From Hyphomicrobiales bacterium (GTDB lineage Bacteria > Pseudomonadota > Alphaproteobacteria > Rhizobiales > Rhizobiaceae), in the NCBI GenBank assembly GCA_900469345.1, contig UBWZ01000015.1, positions 100,970-164,969 of the forward strand: a DNA stretch of 64,000 nt, read 5' to 3'. A program made the position numbers and the translations under genes. Below the pieces are notes generated by a model. That model was not told where the DNA came from. It searched no databases and saw nothing but the letters and a program-made list of their open reading frames with translations. Positions 17,447 to 26,609 of the stretch are shown piece after piece (positions within the stretch are counted from its first letter, which is position 1; the number at the start of each line of letters is the position of its first letter).

Positions 17447-17953
17447 ATGAAGACGTTGTCGATCGATGTCCGGCGGGCCGAACCGCAAGATGCCCGCGCC
17501 ATTTCGATGGCGCACCGGGAATCCTGGAGCCATGCCTATGCCGGGATGATCCCGCACAAACCGCTGACCCAGATGCTGGAGCGGCGCGGCGAAGGCTGGT
17601 GGCGCAAGGCGGCCGATGGTCCCGCGACGCTTCTCGTCCTCGACGTGGCGGGCGTGGTCGCCGGCTATGCGACGATCGGGCTCAACAGGGCCCGGGCGCT
17701 GCCCCAGGACGGCGAAATCTACGAGATCTACCTGCGCCCGGAATACCAGGGTATCGGCCTTGGCCGGCGGCTGTTCGGCGAGGGGCGGCGGCTGCTGAAG
17801 TCGCTCGGCTGCGAGGGTCTCGTGGTCTGGTGCCTCGAAGACAGCGAACATGCCATGCACTTCTTCCGGCGCCACGGCGGCGAGGACGCGGCCGAGGGCA
17901 TGGAGGATTTCGGTGGAACGAACCTCAGGAAGATCGGCTTCGTCTGGCGCTGA
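17447..17953 (+). CDS. GNAT family N-acetyltransferase
   Basis: A 168-residue acetyl-CoA-dependent acyltransferase. The acetyl-CoA motif A is visible as IYLRPEYQGIGLGRRLFGEG (about residues 97-116), preceded by the beta strand LLVLDVAGVVAGYATIG. The N terminus (VRRAEPQDARAISMAHRESW) is of the RimI/PhnO-like type. The substrate cannot be inferred. It lies alone between typA and ppa. Confidence 0.9.
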   Translation: MKTLSIDVRRAEPQDARAISMAHRESWSHAYAGMIPHKPLTQMLERRGEGWWRKAADGPATLLVLDVAGVVAGYATIGLNRARALPQDGEIYEIYLRPEYQGIGLGRRLFGEGRRLLKSLGCEGLVVWCLEDSEHAMHFFRRHGGEDAAEGMEDFGGTNLRKIGFVWR

Positions 17954-18078
17954 CGCTGAGCGCGCCTGCGGTCGCTTCACCCCGGTCGATACCCGCCCTG
18001 ATGCCGAAGGCGTGTTGCCTTGACGGGTAAATCCCGCTATCGACGCAGGAACCTCAGTGAACCTTATCGGGGAAAAGA

Positions 18079-18618
18079 ATGCGTATCGATGCAATTTCCG
18101 TAGGCAAGAATCCGCCTGAAGACGTCAACGTCATCGTTGAAGTGCCGGTTGGCGGACAGCCGATCAAGTACGAGATGGACAAGGAAGCCGGCGCCCTCGT
18201 CGTCGACCGTTTCCTCTACACGCCGATGACCTATCCGGGCAATTACGGCTTCGTACCCCATACGCTTTCGGAAGACGGCGACCCGATCGACGTGCTGATC
18301 TGCAATACGCGTCCGCTGGTGCCGGGCTGCGTCATCAACGTGCGCCCGATCGGCGTGATGGTGATGGAAGACGACGGCGGCAAGGACGAGAAGATCATCG
18401 CGGTGCCGGTTCCCAAGCTGACCCAGCGCTACGACAAGATCAAGAACTACACCGACATGCCGGAGATCACGCTCAAGCAGATCGAGCACTTCTTTACGCA
18501 CTACAAGGATCTGGAACCCGGCAAGTGGGTCAAGATCGAAGGCTGGAAGGATGTGGACGTCGCCAAAAAGATGATCGTCCAGGCCATCGAGCGCTTCAAC
18601 GCCACCAAGGACAAGTAG
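18079..18618 (+). CDS. ppa: Inorganic pyrophosphatase (family I)
   Basis: A 179-residue soluble pyrophosphatase that hydrolyses PPi to phosphate and pulls biosynthetic reactions forward. The signature DGDPIDVL and the metal and phosphate ligands in YGFVPHTL and KYEMDKEAG are present. GGGGAAAAG precedes the ATG. Length matches bacterial family I enzymes. Confidence 0.96.
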   Translation: MRIDAISVGKNPPEDVNVIVEVPVGGQPIKYEMDKEAGALVVDRFLYTPMTYPGNYGFVPHTLSEDGDPIDVLICNTRPLVPGCVINVRPIGVMVMEDDGGKDEKIIAVPVPKLTQRYDKIKNYTDMPEITLKQIEHFFTHYKDLEPGKWVKIEGWKDVDVAKKMIVQAIERFNATKDK

Positions 18619-18652
18619 GCTGGCCGCTTCCTGAAGCCCAGCCGGACCCCTC

Positions 18653-18689
18653 AATCCTTCGGATCGCTCTCGATGCGGAGGATTTTTTT
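18653..18689 (+). terminator. Terminator after ppa
   Basis: Aatcct (18653-18658) pairs with aggatt (18679-18684). An inner atcg/cgat pair closes the loop and a run of seven T follows. The stem has an internal mismatch zone. Confidence 0.65.
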
Positions 18690-18826
18690 ATGGGCGAACG
18701 GGTCGGGGCGCGAAGGCTCAGGCCAGCGCCTCACGCCGGCACCTCATGCTCGCATGCGGATACCCCGCCCGGACGGATCCCGGCGGGGCTCACGAACCTG
18801 CCTGTCTCACCGGCGTCAGGCGAGGC

Positions 18827-19117
18827 TCAGGCGACCAACGGGTAGAGGCTCGTCCACATCAGCGAACGCAGGAAGAAGATGATCAGCAGCACGATGATGG
18901 GGGACAGGTCGATGCCGCCCAGGTCCGGCATGATCCTGCGGATCGGGCGCAGGACCGGCTCGGTAACGTTGAACAGAAAACGACCGACCGCATCGACGAA
19001 CTGGTTTCGCGAGTTGATGACGTTGAAGGCGTAGAGCCATGAAAAAATGGCGCTTGCGATCAGCACCCAAGTATAAAGGTTCAAGGCCAGGTCAATGGTC
19101 TGAAACAGGGCGAGCAT
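18827..19117 (-). CDS. YggT family membrane protein
   Basis: A 96-residue inner-membrane protein with two hydrophobic helices (about 4-27 and 70-90) flanking the conserved [24 protein letters not shown]. YggT proteins have been linked to osmotic protection and cell-envelope functions, without a firm mechanism. GGAG precedes the start. It converges with ppa and is divergent from an MFS exporter. Confidence 0.9.
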   Translation of the reverse strand: MLALFQTIDLALNLYTWVLIASAIFSWLYAFNVINSRNQFVDAVGRFLFNVTEPVLRPIRRIMPDLGGIDLSPIIVLLIIFFLRSLMWTSLYPLVA

Positions 19118-19251
19118 TCACGTCTCCATTTCGTTGTTGACAGACATGTAGACATTGGGGAACTAACGGGCAAGTGCCGCATCCGGCGTCATTGCAGCAT
19201 GTTTAACGACGGCGGGCCGAAGCCTTGGCCAGCCTCGTCGAAAGAGCCTCC

Positions 19252-20490
19252 ATGTCCCTTCCCAGCCCGGGCGATCGCTTCGCTGCCTTCCGGCATGCCG
19301 CTTATACGCGTTTCTTCCTCGCCCGATTCTTTTCTGCCTTCGCGATCCAGATCATCAGCGTTTCGGTCGGCTGGCAGATGTACGACGAGACCCGCAATCC
19401 ACTCTATCTCGGGCTGATCGGCCTCTTCCAGTTCCTGCCGTCGCTGTTGCTGATCCTGGTCACCGGCACCGTGGCCGACCGCTACAACCGGCGCATGATC
19501 GTCGCCGTCTGCATGGTGGTCGGCGGGCTCTGCTGTGCGGCGCTATTGGGCCTCACCATCGCGCAGGCGTTTTCGCCGCTGCCGGTGTTCTGCATCCTCG
19601 TCGTGTTCGGCATCGAGCGCGCCTTCATGGGGCCGGCCGTCCAGTCGCTGGCGCCTAACCTCGTTCCGACCGAGGATCTCGCCAATGCGGTGGCATGGAA
19701 CTCGTCGTCCTGGCAGACCGCATCCATCCTCGGCCCGGTCGTTGGCGGGCTTCTCTACGGCCTCAGTGCCACCTCCGCCTATACGGTCGCCTTTCTGCTG
19801 ATGGTCGTCTCCGGCATCCTGGTGTTCATGATCCCGAAGCCGGCACAGCGCTCGTCGGCGGAAAAGGTAAGCTGGGAGCAGATCCTTGCCGGCTTCCGCT
19901 TCATCCGCCACGAGACGGTGGTGCTCGGGGCGATCTCGCTCGACCTGTTCGCCGTGCTTCTCGGCGGCGCCGTCGCCCTGATGCCGATCTTCGCGCGGGA
20001 TGTGCTCGAGCTCGGGCCATGGGGCCTCGGACTGTTGCGCGCCGGACCGGGCTTCGGCGCCATCGCGGTGGCGGTCTGGCTTGCCTTCCATCCGATCCGG
20101 CACCGGGCCGGGCTTGCGATGTTCGCCGGCGTCGGCCTGTTCGGCCTCGGAACGCTGATCTTCGGCCTGTCGACGACGCCCTGGCTGTCGATCGCGGCGC
20201 TGATGCTGATGGGTGCCTCGGACATGATCTCCGTCTATGTGCGCGAAACCCTGATCGCGCTCTGGACGCCGGACGAGGTGCGCGGCCGCGTCAATGCCGT
20301 CAACATGGTGTTCGTGGGAGCGTCCAACGAACTCGGCGAGTTTCGCGCCGGCACCATGGCTTCGGTGTTCGGCGCCGTGCCGGCGGTCGTCATCGGCGGT
20401 GTCGGGACGCTGGCCGTGGCGGTGATCTGGGCTCTAGGCTTTGCGAAGCTGCGGCGGATCGACAGCCTGGCTGCGCCCGAGCGGGGCTGA
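19252..20490 (+). CDS. MFS transporter (MFS_3 / EntS-like exporter)
   Basis: A 412-residue major-facilitator protein with about 12 hydrophobic helices. The N terminus FRHAAYTRFFLARFFSAFAI and the loop TGTVADRYNRRM after helix 2 match the EntS-like exporter family, which includes siderophore and drug exporters. The start at 19252 has AAAGAG before it; an upstream TTG at 19225 is less likely. The substrate is unknown. It converges with the amidotransferase gene at 12 bases. Confidence 0.88.
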   Translation: MSLPSPGDRFAAFRHAAYTRFFLARFFSAFAIQIISVSVGWQMYDETRNPLYLGLIGLFQFLPSLLLILVTGTVADRYNRRMIVAVCMVVGGLCCAALLGLTIAQAFSPLPVFCILVVFGIERAFMGPAVQSLAPNLVPTEDLANAVAWNSSSWQTASILGPVVGGLLYGLSATSAYTVAFLLMVVSGILVFMIPKPAQRSSAEKVSWEQILAGFRFIRHETVVLGAISLDLFAVLLGGAVALMPIFARDVLELGPWGLGLLRAGPGFGAIAVAVWLAFHPIRHRAGLAMFAGVGLFGLGTLIFGLSTTPWLSIAALMLMGASDMISVYVRETLIALWTPDEVRGRVNAVNMVFVGASNELGEFRAGTMASVFGAVPAVVIGGVGTLAVAVIWALGFAKLRRIDSLAAPERG

Positions 20491-20502
20491 CCCTTTGCCG
20501 GC

Positions 20503-21270
20503 TCAGCCTGGCTGAAGTGCAGACTGACGGTCCATTGTCCCGGCCTTGGTCCGGTCGCGCCTGCAGAATACCTGGTCGAGAAATCCGGACAGCCATTCCT
20601 TGAGCGGCTGGTCGAAGATCATCCGGCCCTCCAGATGCTGCTGCCCCTTTTGCGCGTTGGGCATCACGAAGCGGTCCTCGCCATGCACCACCCAGCGCTG
20701 CATCATGGCGCGGGTCAGCTCCGCGTGAAACTGCAGGCCCCAGGCGTTGTCGCCGTAGCGGATCGCCTGGTTGGGGTAGACGTCACCCTCGGCGAGAAGC
20801 TTTGCGCCGTGCGGGAGCTCGAAACCTTCGCGGTGGAAATGGTAGACCATTCTCGGCCATGGCATCAGCAGCCGGCCGTGTTCTGTCGACCGCAGCGGGT
20901 ACCAGCCGATTTCGGTCAGCCCGTCGCGGTGGGCCTCGACCTTGCCGCCGAGGTGGCGGACCATCATCTGTGCCCCTAGGCAGATGCCGAGATAGGGCTT
21001 GTCTTCCTTCAGCGGGACGCCGATCCAGTCGATCTCGTCGCGGATGAAGGGTTCCGGATCGTTGGCGCTCATCGGGCCGCCGAAGATCACCGCGCCCGAA
21101 TGGTCGGCGAGTGTCGAAGGCAGGCGATCGCCAAGCACCGGGCGACGGATGTCGAGGGGGAAGCCCTTGTCGAGAAGCATCTGACCGACGCGGCCGGGCG
21201 ACGACCGTTCCTGGTGCAGCACGACCAGAACCGGCAGCCTGTTCTTTTCCCGCAAACCTTGCATCAGCAT
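20503..21270 (-). CDS. Class I glutamine amidotransferase-like protein
   Basis: About 255 residues. The class I triad is visible: Cys97 in YLGICLGAQMM, the His of WGLQFHAEL, and a Glu two residues later. This is the stand-alone GMP-synthase-like amidotransferase group, whose substrates are mostly unknown. The open frame extends 41 codons upstream, but homology begins near LPVLVVLHQE; ATGs at 21270 and 21264 are both possible. It follows terB by 13 bases and is the last gene of the minus-strand hem run. Confidence 0.85.
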   Translation of the reverse strand: MLMQGLREKNRLPVLVVLHQERSSPGRVGQMLLDKGFPLDIRRPVLGDRLPSTLADHSGAVIFGGPMSANDPEPFIRDEIDWIGVPLKEDKPYLGICLGAQMMVRHLGGKVEAHRDGLTEIGWYPLRSTEHGRLLMPWPRMVYHFHREGFELPHGAKLLAEGDVYPNQAIRYGDNAWGLQFHAELTRAMMQRWVVHGEDRFVMPNAQKGQQHLEGRMIFDQPLKEWLSGFLDQVFCRRDRTKAGTMDRQSALQPG

Positions 21271-21283
21271 CAGAACCGAACCC

Positions 21284-21778
21284 TTACTCCCCTCCCGTTT
21301 CGCCTCCCACGGCAACTTCTCCACCCACCTGGGACGCGGCGCGCTGGCGTTGCAGCACACGATCACGCGCCGAAACGCCCAGCAGGTCGGCAATCCGCCA
21401 GATCACGTGGTCCTCGATCTCGCTGCGCTCGCCATCCGCATAGACGATGTCCCAGAGAATGCCGAGCAGTTCGATGCGGTCTTCCTCGTTGACCAGATGC
21501 CGCCTGAGATCGGAGGTGAAGCGGTAGTAGTCAACCGCTTCGCTGCCGGCTTCATGGCCGGCCTCGATCAGCCGCTTGAGGCGATCCTCGCTCAGTTCAT
21601 AGCGATCGCGCAGGAGATCGCGAAACTTCTGGCGCTCCTTGTCGGAGATGTTGCCGTCGGCTTCCATGACCTGGAAACAGAGCGCCACGAACGCCACCCT
21701 CGGATCGTCCGGGGCAAATTCCTGCGGCTGGTGTGGCGTGGTGAGCGTATGGAGGAAGGCCTGAATTCGGTCTAACAT
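21284..21778 (-). CDS. TerB family protein (tellurite resistance TerB domain)
   Basis: A 164-residue all-helical protein. The TerB core runs through about residues 25-140, with acidic metal-binding motifs VMEADGNISDKERQKF and IVYADGERSEIEDHVIWRIADLLG. The C-terminal 25 residues are Gly-rich and probably disordered. GAGGA precedes the start. Outside ter operons this family is common in alphaproteobacteria with no proven link to tellurite. It is 22 bases downstream of hemY. Confidence 0.9.
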   Translation of the reverse strand: MLDRIQAFLHTLTTPHQPQEFAPDDPRVAFVALCFQVMEADGNISDKERQKFRDLLRDRYELSEDRLKRLIEAGHEAGSEAVDYYRFTSDLRRHLVNEEDRIELLGILWDIVYADGERSEIEDHVIWRIADLLGVSARDRVLQRQRAASQVGGEVAVGGETGGE

Positions 21779-21800
21779 CTTGTCCTCAGGCCACCGGACG

Positions 21801-23420
21801 TCAGAAGAGTCGGAGCCTCGTTGCAGATTTCTCGTCGTGCTTGTCTTTCACGCCAGGATCATCTGGTGCGTTTCCGAAAAAGGGAACGGGGTTATCCTTG
21901 TTTTCGGACGGTTTCTGCTCCGGCAACGATGTATTGGCAGGCATTGGTGGTTTTGCTGCAACAGCCACGTCGCGTGCAACCGGGGTGACCGCGACAGGCG
22001 ACGCGAAAGCCTCGGCTCCGGTGGCAACCGGCGTTGCCGCTGCAACCGGCTTTTCAGGTTCGCTGACGACCGGCGGCAGGGTAGCGATGGCGTGCTCCGC
22101 CTGCGTCGATCCGTCTTCGACGGGGCCTTCCACCTGGCCGAACGGCGCCTTCCATTCGAAGGCATCGATGCGGCCGGTGCGTGGCGAGACCGGGAGCCAC
22201 CGCTCCGAGACGAAGCCCTCGGCGACCCAGGCCGGATCGCGGGGCGCGCGCAGAGCCTGCGCCATCCAGTGCCGGATGCGGCCCTGGTCGCCGGTTTCGG
22301 CCTCCTCGATATCGGCGAGAAGCAGATAGGCCGCCTCGCGGGGTTCCATGCGGGCTGCGGCTTCCGCCTTGGCGCGGGCCTTGGCGAGTTCGCGTGCATC
22401 GAGCGCCGCCTGGGCGACCGCCAGCAGCGACTCGACATTGTTGGGACGCAGCGCTTCCAGCCGGTCCGCCCGCTTCAGCCGGTCGATCGTGCTGTCGCCG
22501 CTGCGGGCGCGCACATAGGTCTGGGCAATTTCGGGATGGGGCTTCAGCTTCCAGACGCCCTCCAGGACGGAGGCGGCCTTGCGCAGGTTGTCCTCGCGCA
22601 GATAGCTCTTTGCTGCGACGACGGCTGCCGGAACCAGATCCTTGGCGAGCTTCAGGGCAGCAAGCGCATCGTCGCGGGCGCTCTTCGGTTCGCCTTCCAG
22701 GCGCTCGGATGCCTTCGCCGCGAGGAGCACGGCCTTCCAGCGATCCGCCTGCGGCTTTTCGATGACGTTTGCCATGCGCTGCTGGTCGAGAAGGCGGATC
22801 GCATCGTCCCACCGGCCCGACTGGCTGTGAGCCTCGAGCGTCGCCTGGGCGGCCCAGGGGAGATAGGGCGCGTGTTCGACCGCGCGCTCGGCGTACTGGC
22901 GGGCAGCCTCGTTGGCGCCGAGCCGGCGAGCCTCCATGTAGAGGCCCCGCAGACCGAGTTCGCGGGTTTCCGGATCGTTCGACATTTCCTCGAACTTCCG
23001 GCGCGCATCGTCGTGACGCCCTTCGATCAGAGATGTCTGGGCTTCCAGAAGATGAATGAGCGGCTCCTGGTCCGCGCTCAGCAGGCCGCGGGTGCGCAGG
23101 CTCATCTTGCGGGCGAGGATGGCATTTCCGGCGCCGGCGGCGATCAGGCCCGTCGACAGGGCCTGGTAGCCGCGATCGCGTTTGCGGGAGCGGAAGTAAC
23201 GGCGCACGGAGTGCGGCGACGACCAGACGACGCCGATGACCCACCAGAGGATCATCACGGCCGCGATCAGGGCGACCACCATCGTCGCCGCGACCATGAT
23301 GCTGGTCTCGATCAAATGGTCCTGCCAGGTGATCGAGATCAGGCCGGGCCGGTCGGCAAGCCAGGAAAAGCCCCAGCCGAGACCGAGGACGACGAGGAGA
23401 AAAACAAAAAGTCTGATCAT
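21801..23420 (-). CDS. hemY: HemY-type TPR membrane protein of the heme cluster
   Basis: A 539-residue inner-membrane protein. It has two N-terminal hydrophobic segments (about 3-20 and 38-65), the HemY N domain, TPR-like helical repeats through about residue 430, and a Pro/Ala/Val-rich C-terminal tail. This is the E. coli-type HemY, not the protoporphyrinogen oxidase of the same name in Bacillus. Its role near heme synthesis is not defined. The ATG at 23420 begins MIRLFVFLLVVLGLGWGFSW; the frame upstream of it lacks homology. It is 14 bases after the mitofilin-like gene. Confidence 0.9.
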   Translation of the reverse strand: MIRLFVFLLVVLGLGWGFSWLADRPGLISITWQDHLIETSIMVAATMVVALIAAVMILWWVIGVVWSSPHSVRRYFRSRKRDRGYQALSTGLIAAGAGNAILARKMSLRTRGLLSADQEPLIHLLEAQTSLIEGRHDDARRKFEEMSNDPETRELGLRGLYMEARRLGANEAARQYAERAVEHAPYLPWAAQATLEAHSQSGRWDDAIRLLDQQRMANVIEKPQADRWKAVLLAAKASERLEGEPKSARDDALAALKLAKDLVPAAVVAAKSYLREDNLRKAASVLEGVWKLKPHPEIAQTYVRARSGDSTIDRLKRADRLEALRPNNVESLLAVAQAALDARELAKARAKAEAAARMEPREAAYLLLADIEEAETGDQGRIRHWMAQALRAPRDPAWVAEGFVSERWLPVSPRTGRIDAFEWKAPFGQVEGPVEDGSTQAEHAIATLPPVVSEPEKPVAAATPVATGAEAFASPVAVTPVARDVAVAAKPPMPANTSLPEQKPSENKDNPVPFFGNAPDDPGVKDKHDEKSATRLRLF

Positions 23421-23434
23421 CCGGGTTTCAATCC

Positions 23435-24811
23435 TCAGCCTTGGGTGCCGGCAACGGCGCGCGTCAGGGTTCCGTTGACCAGATCTTCCACCTGGACGCG
23501 GGCATCGAGTTTGCGCTTGAAAGTATCGCCCGCCGCCTTGGCCGGATCGGGCAGAGCGTTCCATTCCCGCGCAGCGCCGGCGAGATCGCCGTTGCGGACG
23601 CTATCTTCGATCCGCGCGATCACCGCGTCGGGGGTCGACCCTTCCACGTGGCCGACCTGGCGGACCTTGACCACCGACAGCGCGGACGAAAACAGCCGGG
23701 CCGCGAAGCTCTGGTTCGGGTCCGGCTGGACGGCGGCTTCCAGCATGGCATCGGCTGCGGGGCCGACGTCGCGCTGCAGCTCGGCACGCGACGGCACGCC
23801 GGTTCTTGCAAAGTCGCGCAGTTGCGTGGCGGCCGGGTCATCACCCGCGACATTGGCGAAGGTCTGGAGTTCCGGCTCGAAGGGGCCGCCACGGTCGATC
23901 GCCGCCTTCAGTGCGGCGGCGGCGACAGCGCGGGCCATCTTTTCTTCCGGACCGCGGTCGTTCAGACGGGTTTCGGCTTCGCCCAAGCGGCGGGTCAGGT
24001 CGGTGTTGCCGGCGGCCGTCGTCTCCGCGGTGGAACGCAGGTCCTGGAGCTGCTTGTCGAGGGCTGCAAGACGCTGCTGCATTTCATCCGAGGGGCCGGA
24101 ATTTTGCGCCTGTTCCTGGGCCTGCTCCAGTGCCTGGATACGGCCAGCCATCGCAGGATCGCCAGCCGGGCGCTGCTTCAGCACGTCAATTTCCTGGCGC
24201 AGCGAGGCGATCTCGGACGAGGTGGCGTCGTTGCCTTCGTCCGATCCGCGGGTGGCGCCGGGAAGATAGCCGGCATACTGCATGCTGCCGGCAAGAAGCA
24301 GCGCGACGATGCCGCCGAAAATACCGGAGGCCACCAGGGCCGGGACGGAATGGCCGCTGCGCGGTTCGGCCTGCGATCTCGTATCAAACGAGCTTGTCTG
24401 CCCGGTGTGAGCCGTCGGCTCGGGTTCGTAACTCGACGCTTCGGGTTTCCAGTCGGGCTTCGGTGCCTCGGGCTCAGGTCCGTTGCCTTGGCCGGATCCG
24501 AAGACGGCCGTCTCGGGCGTGGTGACCGTTTCCGTGACGGCGTCGCCGGCGCTTGCCTTCCGCGTGTCTGCCTGCATGTCTGTCGGCGTGTCTGCGGCAG
24601 GCTCGAACGGATTGGTCTCGGCGGGCGCTGCGGCCAGCGGCTCCGTGACGCTTTCGTCGGTGCGCGACGCCGCATCGGCTGCAACGGCCGGTTCGTCGCT
24701 GTCATTGCTGCGAACGGGTTCAGCAACCACCGGCGCTTCCTCGGCCGTCAGGTCGATCGTCACCGGTTTCTTGTCTGCCTTTGATCGGCGGGGTGGTTGT
24801 TCCTGTACCAT
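23435..24811 (-). CDS. Mitofilin-like protein (COG4223)
   Basis: A 458-residue membrane protein. Residues 1-150 are acidic, Pro/Thr-rich and low in complexity; a single membrane helix follows at about 155-180. Then comes a long coiled coil (about 195-290, rich in Gln, Glu and Leu) and a C-terminal mitofilin region (about 300-450, with FEPELQTFANVAGDDP and VEGSTPDAVIARIEDSV). Alphaproteobacterial homologues in hem clusters have been proposed as ancestors of the mitochondrial MICOS subunit Mic60, with roles in membrane shaping. Its position between hemD and hemY is the canonical one. Confidence 0.88.
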   Translation of the reverse strand: MVQEQPPRRSKADKKPVTIDLTAEEAPVVAEPVRSNDSDEPAVAADAASRTDESVTEPLAAAPAETNPFEPAADTPTDMQADTRKASAGDAVTETVTTPETAVFGSGQGNGPEPEAPKPDWKPEASSYEPEPTAHTGQTSSFDTRSQAEPRSGHSVPALVASGIFGGIVALLLAGSMQYAGYLPGATRGSDEGNDATSSEIASLRQEIDVLKQRPAGDPAMAGRIQALEQAQEQAQNSGPSDEMQQRLAALDKQLQDLRSTAETTAAGNTDLTRRLGEAETRLNDRGPEEKMARAVAAAALKAAIDRGGPFEPELQTFANVAGDDPAATQLRDFARTGVPSRAELQRDVGPAADAMLEAAVQPDPNQSFAARLFSSALSVVKVRQVGHVEGSTPDAVIARIEDSVRNGDLAGAAREWNALPDPAKAAGDTFKRKLDARVQVEDLVNGTLTRAVAGTQG

Positions 24812-24898
24812 CTCGACCTCTTTCGCATCTGATCAGAGAAACTAGTGGGCGGCATTGTGGAAAGAAAGGGGCGTCGGTCGTTTTGCAGCGCGGCAGGC

Positions 24899-25603
24899 TC
24901 AAAGCAGGGCGAAAAGGCCGTCCTCGTCGGGCGTGCCCGCCACCCGCACATTGCCGTGAAAACGGCGCGGTACGTGTTCGCGCAGGTTCTCGCCGATGAG
25001 AAGGATCGCCATGCCTTCCGGATCAAAACTATACGGGCCGATCGCCTTGAAGAACAGGCGCGCAGCTTCGGCGGAATAAAGGAGCACGGCGTCGGGGACA
25101 GGGTCGCCCAGCATCGCTCTTACATCGGCCTCGTCATAGGACACGGGCAGCATGCGATAGAGCTCGACGACGTCGAGCGGGATGTTCCTGGCCGCAAGCG
25201 CCGTCTCGAAATGCGGCGAGCGCGGGCGGCCGGCCAGATAGAGGAGGGCACCGTCCGCAGCGTCGGTGGCGATCGTTTCGGCAAGGCCTCGCCCGTCTCC
25301 CGGTCCGGTGCGGACGTCGGCAAAGCCGAGTTCGGTGGCGGCCCGGGCCGTGGCGGTGCCCACCGCGAACACCGGACCGGCACGGTGGGGCGCAAGATCC
25401 GCGTGACATCGCGCCAGGGCATGCAGAGCCTCGGCGCTGGTGACCGCGAGTGCTGCATGGGGTCGTGCTAGGGCTGTCGCTGCCGTTTGCAGATCATGCA
25501 CCGGCGCCGTCAAGGGAAGCAGGACAGGCTCGTGGCCAATCCGGCGCAAGCGCGCGGCCGTGCGCACGGCGCGGTGTCGGGGGCGGGTGACGATGACCCG
25601 CAT
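24899..25603 (-). CDS. hemD: Uroporphyrinogen-III synthase
   Basis: A 234-residue enzyme that closes and rearranges hydroxymethylbilane into uroporphyrinogen III. The family is poorly conserved; the recognisable parts are VTRPRHRAVRTAARLRRIGHEPVLLPL at the start, ALAVTSAEALHAL, VFAVGTATARAATELGF, and VLLYSAEAARLFF. It starts five bases after the hemC stop, so coupling is likely. The identification rests on weak motifs plus the hemC neighbour. Confidence 0.9.
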   Translation of the reverse strand: MRVIVTRPRHRAVRTAARLRRIGHEPVLLPLTAPVHDLQTAATALARPHAALAVTSAEALHALARCHADLAPHRAGPVFAVGTATARAATELGFADVRTGPGDGRGLAETIATDAADGALLYLAGRPRSPHFETALAARNIPLDVVELYRMLPVSYDEADVRAMLGDPVPDAVLLYSAEAARLFFKAIGPYSFDPEGMAILLIGENLREHVPRRFHGNVRVAGTPDEDGLFALL

Positions 25604-25608
25604 GGCCG

Positions 25609-26538
25609 TCAGCTCCAGCTTTCGAAGAAGCCCGGACCCGCGGCGGCACGGATCGCTTCGCCGGCATGTCGCCCGAGCGTTTCCGCCGTCGCCCGCTTGC
25701 CGTCCATTTCGATGCTGTGTTCCTGGCGGCCGTCCGGCGTCAGGATCAGGCCCGAAAACTTCAGTGCGTCGCCGTCGCAGATGGCATAGCCGGCGATCGG
25801 CGTGCGGCAGGACCCATCCAGGGCGGTGAGGAAAGCGCGCTCGCAGGAGACCGCGTCGAAGGTCGGACGATCGTTGACCGGTTCGAGCAGGGCCTCGATG
25901 CGGCTGTCGCCGATGCGGCTTTCGATGCAGATCGCACCCTGCGCCGGCGCCGGCGGAAAGTCGGCGGGATCGAGCAGGTCGGTGACAACCGCTTCCATGC
26001 TCAGGCGCTTGAGGCCGGCATAGGCCAGCAGCGTCGCATCCACGTGGCCTTCGCTGAGCTTGCGCAGGCGCGTGCCGACCGAGCCGCGGAAGATGGTGAC
26101 CTCGATGTCGGGACGGATGCGGCGGATCAGCGCCTGGCGCCGCAACGATGCCGAGCCGACGGTTGCACCATGCGGCAGCGCCATCAGGGTGGGCGCGGTG
26201 CGACCGATCACGGCGTCGCGAAAGTCCTCGCGCGGCAGATAGGCCGAGATGTGCAGACCTTCGGGCAGCGCGGTCGGCATGTCCTTGGAGGAATGGACTG
26301 CGAGGTCCAGCTCGCCGGAGATAAGCTTTTCCTCGAGTTCCAGCGTGAAGAGACCCTTGCCGCCAATGTCGCTCAGGGGCCTGTCGGTGATCCGGTCGCC
26401 GGTCGTCGAGAGGACGACGATCTCGAACATCTCTTCCGGCAGCGCATGGGCGGCCATCAGGCGGGCACGCGCCTCGGCGGCCTGGGCAAGCGCCAGCGGG
26501 CTGCCCCGGGTGCCGATCCGGAAAGGTTTTGTTTGCAT
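25609..26538 (-). CDS. hemC: Porphobilinogen deaminase (hydroxymethylbilane synthase)
   Basis: A 309-residue enzyme that polymerises four porphobilinogens into hydroxymethylbilane. The dipyrromethane cofactor is attached to Cys244 in [13 protein letters not shown]. Substrate-binding stretches [13 protein letters not shown] (near residue 8) and [14 protein letters not shown] are intact. I place the start at 26538 ([13 protein letters not shown]); the frame upstream is not conserved. It is the first gene of the minus-strand run hemC-hemD-mitofilin-hemY-terB-amidotransferase and is divergent from tsaD. Confidence 0.95.
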   Translation of the reverse strand: MQTKPFRIGTRGSPLALAQAAEARARLMAAHALPEEMFEIVVLSTTGDRITDRPLSDIGGKGLFTLELEEKLISGELDLAVHSSKDMPTALPEGLHISAYLPREDFRDAVIGRTAPTLMALPHGATVGSASLRRQALIRRIRPDIEVTIFRGSVGTRLRKLSEGHVDATLLAYAGLKRLSMEAVVTDLLDPADFPPAPAQGAICIESRIGDSRIEALLEPVNDRPTFDAVSCERAFLTALDGSCRTPIAGYAICDGDALKFSGLILTPDGRQEHSIEMDGKRATAETLGRHAGEAIRAAAGPGFFESWS

Positions 26539-26609
26539 CCGCGTCGTTCCATTGTTACCGGAGGGCTTCGTAGACCGGTTTCCCCGGTATCGCAATTATC
26601 GACAGGCGC

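Noticed and set aside
21284..21778. TerB gene as evidence for a tellurite-resistance or phage-defence ter cluster
   Set aside because: None of terC, terD, terZ or their companion genes is present; solitary TerB genes are common in alphaproteobacteria.
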